64,000 bases of DNA from Planotetraspora phitsanulokensis (GTDB lineage: Bacteria > Actinomycetota > Actinomycetes > Streptosporangiales > Streptosporangiaceae): positions 124,001-188,000 of the forward strand of contig NZ_BOOP01000013.1 in assembly GCF_016863295.1 (NCBI RefSeq), written 5' to 3'. Position 1 is the stretch's first letter, and each line of letters starts with the position of its first letter. Position numbers and translations under genes: made by a program. The notes beneath the pieces were generated by a model. That model made no database searches. It was not told the DNA's origin and saw nothing but the letters and a program-made list of their open reading frames with translations. Positions 41,776 to 51,894 of this stretch are shown in pieces.

Positions 41776-42750
41776 TCAGGAGGGCCTGCGCACCGGCGCC
41801 GGGCAACAGGTCGCGGCGCAGCGGACCGGTTCGGGTTCGGCCAGCAGCTCGCTCACCATGGAGACGAAGCGCGGGTGCGTGCCCGCGGTGGCCGCCCGGC
41901 TCAGCGCCATGCCGAGCTTGTCGGCCATGGTCGCCGCCTCGATGTCGAGGTCGTAGACGACCTCCATGTGGTCGGACACGAATCCGATCGGCACCACCAC
42001 GACCGAGCGGACACCGTCCTCGTACAGCGCCTCCAGGTGGTCGCACACGTCCGGCTCCAGCCAGGGGACGCTCGGCGGGCCGCTGCGGCTCTGCCAGACC
42101 AGGTCCCAGGACCGACCGGCGTCCACCTGTTCGGTGACCAGCGCGGCGGCCTTCCTGAGCTGGGCCTCGTACGCCCCGCCCGCCGGACCCGCGGTCCTCG
42201 CCATGGAGACCGGGATGCTGTGCGCGGTGAAGACGAAGCGCGCGCCGTCCCGGTCGGCCGGCGGAAGGGCCTCGAGGGCGGCGCGGGTGTGGTCGGCCAT
42301 CGCCGCGATGAAACCGGGGTGGTCGTAGTAGTGCCGCAGCTTGACGATCTCCGGCGCCCCGGGGACGGCGGCCCGCGCGCGGTCGATGTCGTCGAGGTAC
42401 TGCCGGCAACTCGAGTAGGAGCTGTAGGCCGCCGTGACGAACGCCGCCGCCTTCCTGACCCCGTCGGCCTTCATCTGGCGGACGGTGTCCTCCAGGAAGG
42501 GATGCCAGTTCCGGTTGCCCCAGTAGACCGGCAGGTCGACGTCGAGCGCCTCGATCAGGTCGCGGCACTGCTGGTTGATCGGGCTGACTCCGCCGAAGCC
42601 CTGGTAGTGCGCCTCGACTTCGAGCAGCCGTTCGCGCGGCACCCCGCGCCCGCGGACGACGTTCTCCAGGAACGGCATGACGTCGTCGGGCTTCTCCGGT
42701 CCGCCGAATGAGACGACCAGCAACGCGTCGTAAGGCAAGGTGCTCCCCAT
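41776..42750 (-). CDS. hemH: Coproporphyrin ferrochelatase
   Basis: A 324-residue ferrochelatase of the monoderm type (CpfC), inserting iron into coproporphyrin III in the last part of haem synthesis. LLVVSFGGPEKPDDVMPFLE opens the protein and FTAHSIPVSMA holds the catalytic His. WQSRSGPPSVPWLEPDV is the conserved metal-side motif. The C-terminus contains CAATCC, which would supply three of the four cysteines of the [2Fe-2S] cluster found in actinobacterial enzymes. The ATG at 42750 is the family start. Located between the transglycosylase and S9 peptidase genes. Confidence 0.94.
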   Translation of the reverse strand: MGSTLPYDALLVVSFGGPEKPDDVMPFLENVVRGRGVPRERLLEVEAHYQGFGGVSPINQQCRDLIEALDVDLPVYWGNRNWHPFLEDTVRQMKADGVRKAAAFVTAAYSSYSSCRQYLDDIDRARAAVPGAPEIVKLRHYYDHPGFIAAMADHTRAALEALPPADRDGARFVFTAHSIPVSMARTAGPAGGAYEAQLRKAAALVTEQVDAGRSWDLVWQSRSGPPSVPWLEPDVCDHLEALYEDGVRSVVVVPIGFVSDHMEVVYDLDIEAATMADKLGMALSRAATAGTHPRFVSMVSELLAEPEPVRCAATCCPAPVRRPS

Positions 42751-42838
42751 GGCTGTCCAGCCTACGCACGGTCCGGTCCGGTCGCGGCCGGAGGTGGGCT
42801 CCGTTGGGATCTTGCGGAGATCCGGGTAGGTTCGAGCG

Positions 42839-44806
42839 GTGAGCCAATTTCCGGACATCCGTGAATACGTTGCCCTGCCGCGCGTGGTGTCGCTGCGGCT
42901 CTCCCCCGACGGGACCCGGCTGGTGTCCGTGGTCCAGTCCCTCAATCCGGACCGCTCGTCGTACGGCACCGCCCTGTGGGAGATCCCCCTGGACCCCTCG
43001 GCCGAGGCGTACCGGCTGACGCGGTCGGCGAAGGGCGAGGCGGGTGCGGAGTTCACCGCCGAGGGAGAGCTGCTGTTCGTCTCCCGGCGGCCCGACGAGA
43101 CGGTGAAGGACAACGACGAGGACGTTCCGGCGTTGTGGCTGCTCCCCGAGCGCGGCGAGCCCCGCCGGATCGCGGCCAGGCCCGGCGGGATCGGCGGCGT
43201 GCGGGCGGCGGGCGGCGTGGTCATCGTCGCGGCCAACGTGTTGCCCGGGGACGCCGCCACCGAGGAGGAGCGCCGCAAGGCTCGCAAGGACGCCGGCATC
43301 AGCGCGATCCTGCACGAGCAGTACCCCATCCGCTACTGGGACCACGACCTCGGGCCCGCTCAGACCCGCCTGCTCGCCGGCGCCATTCACGGCCTGGACG
43401 ACGCCGCGGACCTGACGCCGGAGCCGGGACGGGCGCTGGACAGGGCGTCGTTCGCCGTCACCCCCGACGGGTCCACGGTCATCACGACCTGGCTGGCCTA
43501 TCTGTCGGACGGTGAGATGCGGGCCGACCTCGTCGCCATCGACGTCGCGACGGGCTCGCGGCGCACCCTGGCCGCCTCCGAGGGCCACGAGTTCGGCGGC
43601 CCCGTGGCGGTGTCGCCCGACGGCCGGTACGTCGCCTGCACGCGGGAACGGCTCGGCGACCAGGAGCTCTCGACCGCGCTCGACCTGTGGGTCGTCGACC
43701 TGGAGACCGGCGAGGGCCGTGCCCTGGGCGGCGAACTGTTCCCGTCCGCCGTCGCATGGGCGCCGTCGTCGGACGCGATCTACATCGTGGCCGACCACCT
43801 GGGCCGCCGGCCGGTGTACCGGATCTCCCTCGACGGCGACGTGACCCGGGTGACCGCGGACGACGGGGCCTACCAGGAGCTGTGCCCTGCCCCCGACGGC
43901 ACGCTCTACGCCCTGCGCAGCGCCGTCGACTCGGCTCCCCGGCCCGTGCGGATCTCCCTGGACGGCTCCGTCACCGATCTGCCCTCGCCTGCGCCGTCCC
44001 TCGACCTGCCGGGCACGTTGACCGAGGTCGGCGCCGTCGCCGAGGACGGGACGGAGATCCGCGGCTGGCTCGTCGTGCCGTCAGAGGCGTCGGCGGAGAA
44101 CCCCGCGCCGTTCCTCCTGTGGATCCACGGCGGGCCGTTGGGGAGCTGGAACGACTGGTCCTGGCGCTGGAACCCGTGGCTGATGGCCAAGAACGGCTAC
44201 GCCGTGCTGCTGCCGGACCCGGCCCTGTCCACCGGATACGGCCAGTCGATGATCGACAGAGGCTGGGGCGACTGGGGACCCGTCACGCACGCCGACCTGA
44301 TGGCGATCACGGACGAGTGCCTCAAGCGGCCCGAGATCGACGACCAGCGGATCGCGGCCATGGGCGGATCTTTCGGCGGATACATGGCCAACTGGGTCGC
44401 CGGGCACACCGACCGGTTCAAGGCCATCGTCACCCACGCCTCGTTGTGGAACCTGGACCAGTTTGCCGGGACCACGGACGCCTCGATGTACTGGCAGCGG
44501 GAGTTCGGCGCGCCGGGCTCGGCCCGCTACGCCCGGCTGTCGCCGCACCACTCGCTGGACAAGATCTCCACTCCGATGCTGGTGATCCACGGCGACAAGG
44601 ACTACCGGGTGCCGATCGGGGAGGGGCTGCGGCTCTGGTGGGACCTCCAGCGGTCGGGCGTCGAGTCGAAGTTCCTCTACTTCCCCGACGAGAACCACTG
44701 GGTTCTCAAGCCGGGCAACGCAATCGCCTGGTACGAGACCGTGCTGGCCTTCCTGGCCCAGCACGTCCTCGGCACCCCCTGGGAGACCCCCGAGTCCCTG
44801 ACCTGA
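42839..44806 (+). CDS. S9-family prolyl oligopeptidase-like peptidase
   Basis: A 655-residue peptidase. Residues 1-400 form a beta-propeller with repeated strands (VVSLRLSPDGTRLVSVV; VAVSPDGRYVACT), and 405-655 an alpha/beta hydrolase. The catalytic Ser is in AAMGGSFGGYMANW near 510, the Asp in HGDKDYRVPIG near 585 and the His in DENHWVLKPG near 618; all are intact. No signal peptide, so a cytoplasmic peptidase that degrades short peptides is likely (acylaminoacyl or dipeptidyl type). GTG start. The 53-bp repeat array lies 62 bp downstream. Confidence 0.92.
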   Translation: MSQFPDIREYVALPRVVSLRLSPDGTRLVSVVQSLNPDRSSYGTALWEIPLDPSAEAYRLTRSAKGEAGAEFTAEGELLFVSRRPDETVKDNDEDVPALWLLPERGEPRRIAARPGGIGGVRAAGGVVIVAANVLPGDAATEEERRKARKDAGISAILHEQYPIRYWDHDLGPAQTRLLAGAIHGLDDAADLTPEPGRALDRASFAVTPDGSTVITTWLAYLSDGEMRADLVAIDVATGSRRTLAASEGHEFGGPVAVSPDGRYVACTRERLGDQELSTALDLWVVDLETGEGRALGGELFPSAVAWAPSSDAIYIVADHLGRRPVYRISLDGDVTRVTADDGAYQELCPAPDGTLYALRSAVDSAPRPVRISLDGSVTDLPSPAPSLDLPGTLTEVGAVAEDGTEIRGWLVVPSEASAENPAPFLLWIHGGPLGSWNDWSWRWNPWLMAKNGYAVLLPDPALSTGYGQSMIDRGWGDWGPVTHADLMAITDECLKRPEIDDQRIAAMGGSFGGYMANWVAGHTDRFKAIVTHASLWNLDQFAGTTDASMYWQREFGAPGSARYARLSPHHSLDKISTPMLVIHGDKDYRVPIGEGLRLWWDLQRSGVESKFLYFPDENHWVLKPGNAIAWYETVLAFLAQHVLGTPWETPESLT

Positions 44807-44867
44807 CGCCCGGGCCCAGGCGATCGGCCGAGGGAAACGAGAGACGAACTCCCGCCGAACTCTTGTG

Positions 44868-45225
44868 GTGATCATGCACGGGTTCGTGTTCACCTGCCCT
44901 GACCTGCCCCTCCTCTGGGTGTGATCATGCACAGGTTCGGTCGCATCCCTCGTGACCTGCGCTTACCTCGTTCGTGATCATGCACAGGTTCGGCGATCAG
45001 CCGTACGACCTACGGTGTCGCCGTCCGTGATCATGCAGGCCTTCGGGCCGGCTGATGCCGGTCTGGGAGGATGGCGTCCGTGACCATGCAGTCCGGAAAT
45101 TTCCGGACTGCATGATCGTGTGAGGCGTTCGCGCAGGTCACACGGCATGATCTCGAATCTGTGCATGATCACGAAATGTGAGGGGGCAGGTCACAGTGGT
45201 TGATCGCGAAGGTGTGCATGATCAC
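44868..45225. repeat. 53-bp-period repeat array 1, two converging arms
   Basis: Five rightward copies of GTGATCATGCACANNTTCG start at 44868, 44921, 44974, 45027 and 45080 (the last two diverged), exactly 53 bp apart. Three leftward copies end at 45119, 45172 and 45225, again 53 bp apart. The arms meet in a perfect 30-bp palindrome (45085-45114). Spacers carry GACCTGC at the same place in three of four rightward cases and its complement in the leftward ones. No family is known to me. The last copy overlaps the start region of the next gene. Confidence 0.9.
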
Positions 45226-46029
45226 GGCGGAGAGGGGACGGCGGCGGGGGAATTGCTGACGCTGGCCGTCGACATCGCCCGCGAAGCGGGGGAGATGCTC
45301 CTCGCCAAGCGCCCCCCGCGGCCTGAGGTCCTCGCGACCAAGTCGAGCCCGACCGACGTCGTGACCGCCCTGGACAAGGCCGCCGAGGAGTTGATCCGCG
45401 CCCGAATCGCCCAGGCTCGCCCGGGCGACGCCGTACTCGGCGAAGAGGGCGGCGACACGCCGGGCGAGGGCGCCGTCCGTTGGGTCGTCGACCCCATCGA
45501 CGGCACCGTCAACTTCCTGTACGGCCTGCCGGACTGGGCCGTCAGCATCGGGGTCGAGGTGGACGGCGAGATCGTCGCCGGAGTGGTGAACAACATCCCC
45601 CGCGGCCAGCTGTTCACGGCCGCGAAGGGCGAGGGTGCGTGGCTGGACGGCGAGCGACTGAGGTGCAACACCGGCGTCCCCCTCGACCGGGCGCTCGTGG
45701 CCACGGGGTTCGGCTACGGAGCCGACCGGCGGCGCGTCCAGGCCGAGGTGCTCGCCCAGGTCATGCCGAGGATCAGGGACATCCGGAGGTCGGGCTCCTG
45801 CGCCGTCGACCTGTGTTCCGTCGCCGCCGGCCGGGTCGACGCGTACTTCGAGCGCGGCACCAACTACTGGGACCACGCGGCGGGCGGGTTGATCGCGGCC
45901 GAGGCCGGCGCCAGGGTCGGCGGCCTGCGCGGCAGGCCGGTCCATCCTGACCTGGTCATGTCCGCCGCGCCCGGGTTGTTCGAGGAGTTGCGCAATCTGC
46001 TGACCCCGCTCGACCCCGACCACGACTGA
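45196..46029 (+). CDS. suhB: Inositol monophosphatase family protein
   Basis: A 277-residue Mg-dependent phosphatase. Family motifs are intact: LGEEGGD with the first Glu pair, WVVDPIDGTVNFLYGLP (metal site 1), and RSGSCAVDLC with YWDHAAGGLIAAEAG at the C-terminus. The enzyme hydrolyses myo-inositol-1-phosphate, feeding phosphatidylinositol-linked lipids or mycothiol. The start is uncertain: GTG at 45178, 45196 or 45214 are all in frame, and 45196 has AGGGGGCAGG six bases upstream. The region 45207-45225 is also the last unit of array 1, so the array may regulate this gene. Confidence 0.9.
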   Translation: MVDREGVHDHGGEGTAAGELLTLAVDIAREAGEMLLAKRPPRPEVLATKSSPTDVVTALDKAAEELIRARIAQARPGDAVLGEEGGDTPGEGAVRWVVDPIDGTVNFLYGLPDWAVSIGVEVDGEIVAGVVNNIPRGQLFTAAKGEGAWLDGERLRCNTGVPLDRALVATGFGYGADRRRVQAEVLAQVMPRIRDIRRSGSCAVDLCSVAAGRVDAYFERGTNYWDHAAGGLIAAEAGARVGGLRGRPVHPDLVMSAAPGLFEELRNLLTPLDPDHD

Positions 46030-46048
46030 GCGCCGTCCGGAGACGGCG

Positions 46049-46079
46049 AAGGGGGCCCACCGCAGCGGTGGGCCCCCTT
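46049..46079. terminator. Strong bidirectional hairpin terminator
   Basis: A 14-bp stem (AAGGGGGCCCACCG with its exact complement) and a CAG loop, between convergent genes. Flanking AA and TT give a weak U-run on both strands. Confidence 0.85.
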
Positions 46080-46094
46080 GAGTTTGTTGCCGTC

Positions 46095-46259
46095 TTATCG
46101 CTGGATCAGGATGCCGTGATCGTCGGCCAGGCGGCGTAGGTCTTCGATCTCGGCGGTGAGCGCGTCGGCGAGGAATGCGTCTCCACTCGACCTGGCCTCC
46201 TCGAGACCCTTGTAGGCCTGGTCGAGCCGGGATTCGATCGTGCTGGTGAACTCGCCCAT
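46095..46259 (-). CDS. 54-residue helical protein, unknown
   Basis: A small acidic protein (MGEFTSTIESRLDQAYKGLE opens it) predicted to be two helices: residues 5-25 and 27-50. AGAAGGTGAG precedes the ATG at 46259. Similar short proteins lie between the inositol monophosphatase and cutRS genes of other actinomycetes, as far as I recall, but none has a function. It is convergent with the phosphatase gene. A longer open frame to 46403 is unlikely. Confidence 0.65.
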   Translation of the reverse strand: MGEFTSTIESRLDQAYKGLEEARSSGDAFLADALTAEIEDLRRLADDHGILIQR

Positions 46260-46499
46260 CTCACCTTCTTTCTCGGGACGAACGTGCCGCGCGCGGACCC
46301 CGCAGCGGATCCTGGGGAGGGAATACCTTCCCCGGCACACGACAATTTGGGGTGTAGACCCCCAGTACCCACCGGCGGCCTTGTCCCAAACCACCCAAAT
46401 CATGTGCTCTGCATCACGTGATCGCGGGCAACCGCTTACCGCAGGCTTACGCCGGGTGTTGCGAGAATGAGGACGTCATTCCAGCTGAGGAGGACCCTG

Positions 46500-47153
46500 A
46501 TGCGCGTGCTTGTGGTGGAGGACGAGCGTGTCCTCGCGGACGCCATCGCGACCGGGCTGCGCCGAGAGGCGATGGCCGTGGACGTGGCGTACGACGGCGC
46601 CGCCGCGCTGGAGAAGACCGGCTACATCGACTACGACGTGATCGTCCTCGACCGCGACCTGCCGAAGGTCCACGGCGATCAGGTGGCACGGGAGCTCGTC
46701 ACCCAGAGGTCGGGCTCGCGGATCATCATGCTGACGGCCGCCGGCGACGTGGACGACAAGGTCGAGGGCCTGGAACTGGGCGCCGACGACTACCTCGCCA
46801 AGCCGTTCGCCTTCCTGGAACTGGTCGCCCGGGTGCGGGCGCTGGGCCGCAGGTCGGCGCCGCCCCTGCCTCCCGTACTCGAGCGGGCGGGGATCCGTCT
46901 CGACCCGGGTAAGCGGCTCGTCACGCGCGACGACAAGGAGATCGCGCTGACCAAGAAGGAGTTCGCGGTCCTCGAGGAGCTGATGCGCGCCGAGGGCGCC
47001 GTCGTCAGCCAGGAGGATCTTCTCGACAAGGCGTGGGACGAGCACATCGACCCGTTCACCAATGTCGTACGGGTCACCATGATGACCCTGCGCAAGAAGC
47101 TCGGTGAACCCCAGGTCATCGAGACCGTCCCGGGGGTGGGATACCGGCTGTGA
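46500..47153 (+). CDS. cutR: OmpR-family response regulator, CutR-like
   Basis: A 217-residue response regulator. The receiver domain has VVEDERVLADAIATGLR with the acidic pair, the phosphorylated Asp in YDVIVLDRDLP near residue 50, and the Lys in DYLAKPFAFLELV near 101. A C-terminal winged helix follows (LTKKEFAVLEELMRAEGAVV). GAGGAGGA lies seven bases before the ATG. The overlap with the kinase gene and position beside suhB, DUF4193 and dut match cutRS of Streptomyces. There CutRS represses antibiotic production; here the target is unknown. Confidence 0.9.
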   Translation: MRVLVVEDERVLADAIATGLRREAMAVDVAYDGAAALEKTGYIDYDVIVLDRDLPKVHGDQVARELVTQRSGSRIIMLTAAGDVDDKVEGLELGADDYLAKPFAFLELVARVRALGRRSAPPLPPVLERAGIRLDPGKRLVTRDDKEIALTKKEFAVLEELMRAEGAVVSQEDLLDKAWDEHIDPFTNVVRVTMMTLRKKLGEPQVIETVPGVGYRL

Positions 47154-48622
47154 GCCGATCACAGGGGACTCGAGGTGACATGGTGAGCGGACCGGGCGAG
47201 CCCGGCGCCCGCCCGGGGGACGGGTCGGACAAGCCCGGCGACCGTCCGGGGCACGGGGCCGAGAACTCGGTGCCCACCCCGCCCGCAGGGGCGCCGCAGG
47301 CGGAAGAGCGGACAGAGGACCTGCACGTGGGACCGGCCCGGCGCGCGTCCCGTGGCCAGGCCCCGCCGCCCAGCGGACCTCCCGCCTGGGACGGGCCACC
47401 GCCTCTGGTGGCCCATCCTGTGAAGGTGAGCCTCCTCGACCAGGTCAAGGCGCTGTCGGACCGGATGAGCATCCGGTGGCGGCTGACGCTCACCTACAGC
47501 GCCCTGTTCTTCGCGGCGGGCGCCCTGCTGCTTCTCGTGATGTATGTGCTGGTGCGCCCGGTGCTGAACAGCGCGCTGAAGGTCTACCTCACGGTCCCCG
47601 GCGACACACCCCAGTGGCTCATCGACTACTGGGGGCAGGAGATCACCTACAGGAACGCCTCCGTGAGCGACGCGGTGCTCGGCGCGCTGATCACCCGCGG
47701 GCTTCTGGCGCTCCTGGGAGTCGGCATCATCGCGGTGATCCTCGGGTACGTCGTCGCGGACCGGGCCCTTCGGCCGATCAAGCAGATGACGGCCACCGCG
47801 CGGAAGTTGTCGGAGACCTCGCTCGCCCACGAGCGCATCGACCTCACCGGCCCCGACGACGAGCTCAAGGAACTCGCCGACACCTTCGACGCCATGCTGA
47901 TCAGGCTCAACGCGGCCTTCGACGCCCAGCGCAGGTTCGTCGACAACGCCTCGCACGAGCTGAGGACCCCTCTCGCCATCAACCGGACGGTTCTGGAGGT
48001 CGCGCTCGCCGACCCCGAGGCGTCCGAAGATCTCAAGGTGCTCGGCCGTACGCTCCTGGGGACCACCGCGCGCAACGAGCGCCTGATCGAGGGACTGCTG
48101 CTGCTGGCCCGGAGCGATCGGGAGTTGTCCGTACGCAAACCGGTGGACATTCAGGAGGTCGCCAGGACGGCCATCGATCAACTCGCCCCGTTCGCGGAAG
48201 AGGAAGAGATCGCCGTCGAATACGACCTTCATCCCGCGCTCACGACAGGTGATCCGGTTCTTCTCGAACGCTGCGTTTCGAACCTGATCGAGAACGGCAT
48301 CAAGCACAATGCCGGACCTTCCGGAAAAGTGTGGGTCCGTACGGGAATTGTCGGTGGGGGTGCCGTTGTTCAGATCGCGAACACGGGACCACACGTTCCC
48401 GCGTACGAGGTGGACAGCCTGTTCGAGCCGTTCAGGAGACTGAACGCCGACCGGATCCAGTCGGCCAAAGGCGCGGGTCTCGGCCTGTCCATCGTGCGCG
48501 CGATCGTCCGTGCGCACGGCGGATCGGTGAGCGCCGTCCCCCGTGACGGCGGAGGACTCGTGATGACGGTGCGTCTGTCGGGGGTTGGGGTGACCGCCGG
48601 TGGGGCGCAGTCGGCGCGCTGA
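47150..48622 (+). CDS. cutS: Sensor histidine kinase, CutS-like
   Basis: A 490-residue kinase. About 100 residues of Pro/Gly-rich cytoplasmic tail come first, then TM1 (about 118-140), a short extracellular loop of ~40 residues with no Cys, TM2 (about 184-206), HAMP (207-262), HisKA with phospho-His in NASHELRTPLAIN near 268, and a HATPase domain with NLIENGIKHN and GAGLGLSIVRAIV. All catalytic boxes are intact. GTGA overlap with cutR. As recalled, Streptomyces CutS has a conserved Cys pair in its loop; this one does not. Confidence 0.88.
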   Translation: MSRSQGTRGDMVSGPGEPGARPGDGSDKPGDRPGHGAENSVPTPPAGAPQAEERTEDLHVGPARRASRGQAPPPSGPPAWDGPPPLVAHPVKVSLLDQVKALSDRMSIRWRLTLTYSALFFAAGALLLLVMYVLVRPVLNSALKVYLTVPGDTPQWLIDYWGQEITYRNASVSDAVLGALITRGLLALLGVGIIAVILGYVVADRALRPIKQMTATARKLSETSLAHERIDLTGPDDELKELADTFDAMLIRLNAAFDAQRRFVDNASHELRTPLAINRTVLEVALADPEASEDLKVLGRTLLGTTARNERLIEGLLLLARSDRELSVRKPVDIQEVARTAIDQLAPFAEEEEIAVEYDLHPALTTGDPVLLERCVSNLIENGIKHNAGPSGKVWVRTGIVGGGAVVQIANTGPHVPAYEVDSLFEPFRRLNADRIQSAKGAGLGLSIVRAIVRAHGGSVSAVPRDGGGLVMTVRLSGVGVTAGGAQSAR

Positions 48623-48882
48623 TGGAGCGCCCGCGCCGCACATGTGGTTGGATGTGCCGTCGAAACGCGGTGGGTCATACCGTCGATACTGTGGTTTTCG
48701 CCATATTTGGCTAACCAGAGCCTAGTGCGGGATGCCCCTCTCGTGTTGGGAGGTTGAGTGTTCGTCGATGCGGGTACCGATTGCAAATCTCCCGGCGGCG
48801 ACGGGCACATTTTCCGCCTCCCGAGCGTTGAAGACGCGCGACGTAGGCGCAGACAGATAGATGAGGGGGATGGAGTACGCAA

Positions 48883-49182
48883 ATGGCAACCGACTACGAC
48901 AGCCCGCGCAAGACTGATGACGACCTGAATGAGGACAGCCTTCAGGAACTTCAGGCGCGGCGCAGTGACAAGTCGTCGGGCAGCATCGACATCGACGAGA
49001 CGGATCTCGCCGAGTCGCTGGAGCTGCCGGGGGCTGATCTCTCCAACGAGGAGTTGTCTCTTCGGGTGATCCCGCGTCAGGCGGACGAGTTCACCTGCTC
49101 TCGCTGCTTCCTGGTGCATCACCGCAGCCAGCTGGCCTCCGAGAAGAACGGTCAGCAGGTCTGCCGAGAGTGTGCGGCCTAG
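48883..49182 (+). CDS. DUF4193 zinc-ribbon protein
   Basis: A 99-residue DUF4193 protein. The acidic N-terminal part (DDLNEDSLQELQARRSD) is followed by DEFTCSRCFLVHHRSQLA and VCRECA, four cysteines of a zinc ribbon. The family is confined to actinobacteria and is probably a transcription-related adaptor, though not proven (mycobacterial Rv2699c is a member from memory). About 260 bp precede it and should hold its promoter. It is near the next gene by 21 bp, so co-transcription is likely. Confidence 0.9.
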   Translation: MATDYDSPRKTDDDLNEDSLQELQARRSDKSSGSIDIDETDLAESLELPGADLSNEELSLRVIPRQADEFTCSRCFLVHHRSQLASEKNGQQVCRECAA

Positions 49183-49203
49183 GAGTCTCTTGAGGAGGGT
49201 CCG

Positions 49204-49956
49204 TTGACTCCCGAAACGGATCGATCGAACGAAGAGGTCGCCGACCTGGTCGGCAAGCTTGTGACCCCTGATGAGGCGGACGGGGCCGAGCGGCGTCGGC
49301 TGCTCGGCCGCCTCAGCAAGGCGCTCGCGACATCGGCCAAGAACGCCCGCGGGTCAGGTGCGGGGCGTGGACGATGGTTGGCCGACATGTTCGTCAACAT
49401 CGCCCAGCGGCTGCCGATCCGCGACTACGCGACCTTGCAGGAACACCATTACGGCCTGACGGGAGAGCAACTGGCCGACGACCTCGTACGCACGGCGGCG
49501 AAGGCGACGACGGCCATAGGCGCGGTGGGGGGAGCCCTCGCCGCGGCCGAGTTCGCGGCTCCGCCCCTGCTGCTGTCCGCTCCGGCGCAGCTTGTGGCCG
49601 AGACGCTGGTCGTGGCCGCGATCGAGGTCAAGCTCCTCGCCGAGCTGCACGAGGTGTACGGCGTGCCCGTCCAGGGCAACGGCTCCCAGCGGGCGGCCGC
49701 CTACACCATGGCCTGGTCGAAGCAGCGTGGTGTCAACCCCCTCACGCCGGGCTCGGCCACCTTCGCCCTGGGGGCGGCGGCGAAGACGGCCCTGCGCAAC
49801 CGCCTCATGCGGACACTCGGCAGGCACCTCACCACCCTCGGGCCCTTCCTCACCGGCGCGGTCGCCGGCGGCGCGCTCAACCGGGCGGCCACCAAGAGGC
49901 TCGCGGAGGCCGTACGCGCCGATCTGCGCCGGCAACGGGCCCTGCCCCCCACCTGA
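49204..49956 (+). CDS. Hypothetical actinobacterial protein with hydrophobic centre
   Basis: A 250-residue protein. Residues 1-85 are charged and helical; residues about 95-145 (IGAVGGALAAAEFAAPPLLL, then LVAETLVVAAIEVKLLAEL) are Ala-rich amphipathic or membrane-associated helices; and a basic tail closes it. I do not recognise a named family; it has some resemblance to EcsC-like proteins. The TTG start at 49204 has GAGGAGGG six bases upstream. It follows DUF4193 and precedes otsA on the same strand. Confidence 0.65.
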   Translation: MTPETDRSNEEVADLVGKLVTPDEADGAERRRLLGRLSKALATSAKNARGSGAGRGRWLADMFVNIAQRLPIRDYATLQEHHYGLTGEQLADDLVRTAAKATTAIGAVGGALAAAEFAAPPLLLSAPAQLVAETLVVAAIEVKLLAELHEVYGVPVQGNGSQRAAAYTMAWSKQRGVNPLTPGSATFALGAAAKTALRNRLMRTLGRHLTTLGPFLTGAVAGGALNRAATKRLAEAVRADLRRQRALPPT

Positions 49957-50165
49957 TTTCCGGTCCGTCCCCCAACTGATCCGCGGCAGGACCGGGAAGC
50001 CCGGTAGCGAAGTATGGCGGATTGGTCTAAACCTCTTGGGCGGCGGCTGTGAGCTGCGTGAGATCATCCTCACATCGCCCCTTGTGAATTGTGCACGTCC
50101 TGACGGGTATGGGCGATCGCAGTGGCCTTTCATATGGTGGGGCACAGGCGACCCTGGAGGGCTTC

Positions 50166-51538
<1,373 letters not shown>

Positions 51539-51542
<4 letters not shown>

Positions 51543-51832
51543 AGGTCCTTCGCCGATTCCTTCCACGACCGCCACTTCCGGGCGGCGGCGCGGGTCGCCA
51601 CGATGCGGGCGACCTCCATGCCGAGACCCATCACGACGGCATAGGCGATGGCCTCGCGGAGGCTGATCTCGGGGGAGTCGACGTTGGCCGGGGGCTTCTT
51701 GCCCGTCGACTTCTCCCAGGCGTACGAGAGCACCTTGCGTGAGGCGAAGCCCACGGCGAGCCCCACGAGACCGCCTACGATCCGCCACTGCATGTCGGGC
51801 TTGTCCGCGTCAGCCCGCGTAATGTCCGCCAT
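51539..51832 (-). CDS. DUF4235 membrane protein
   Basis: A 97-residue DUF4235 protein. [20 protein letters not shown] and [20 protein letters not shown] are two membrane-associated helices, with the conserved [11 protein letters not shown] between them. Function unknown; the family is widespread in actinobacteria. The ATG at 51832 has GAGGA seven bases upstream. Its stop (on the minus strand) shares CTAG with the otsA stop. Array 2 begins 63 bp upstream of its start. Confidence 0.87.
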
Positions 51833-51894
51833 GATTCCTCCTCAGTGATGACCATAGTGTCTACCCATAGCAACCCCCGCCACGCCATTCGGGC

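Noticed and set aside
44868-45225. CRISPR array reading of the 53-bp repeats
   Set aside because: The repeat (19 bp) is too short, spacers share the GACCTGC core, direction switches midway and no cas gene is nearby.
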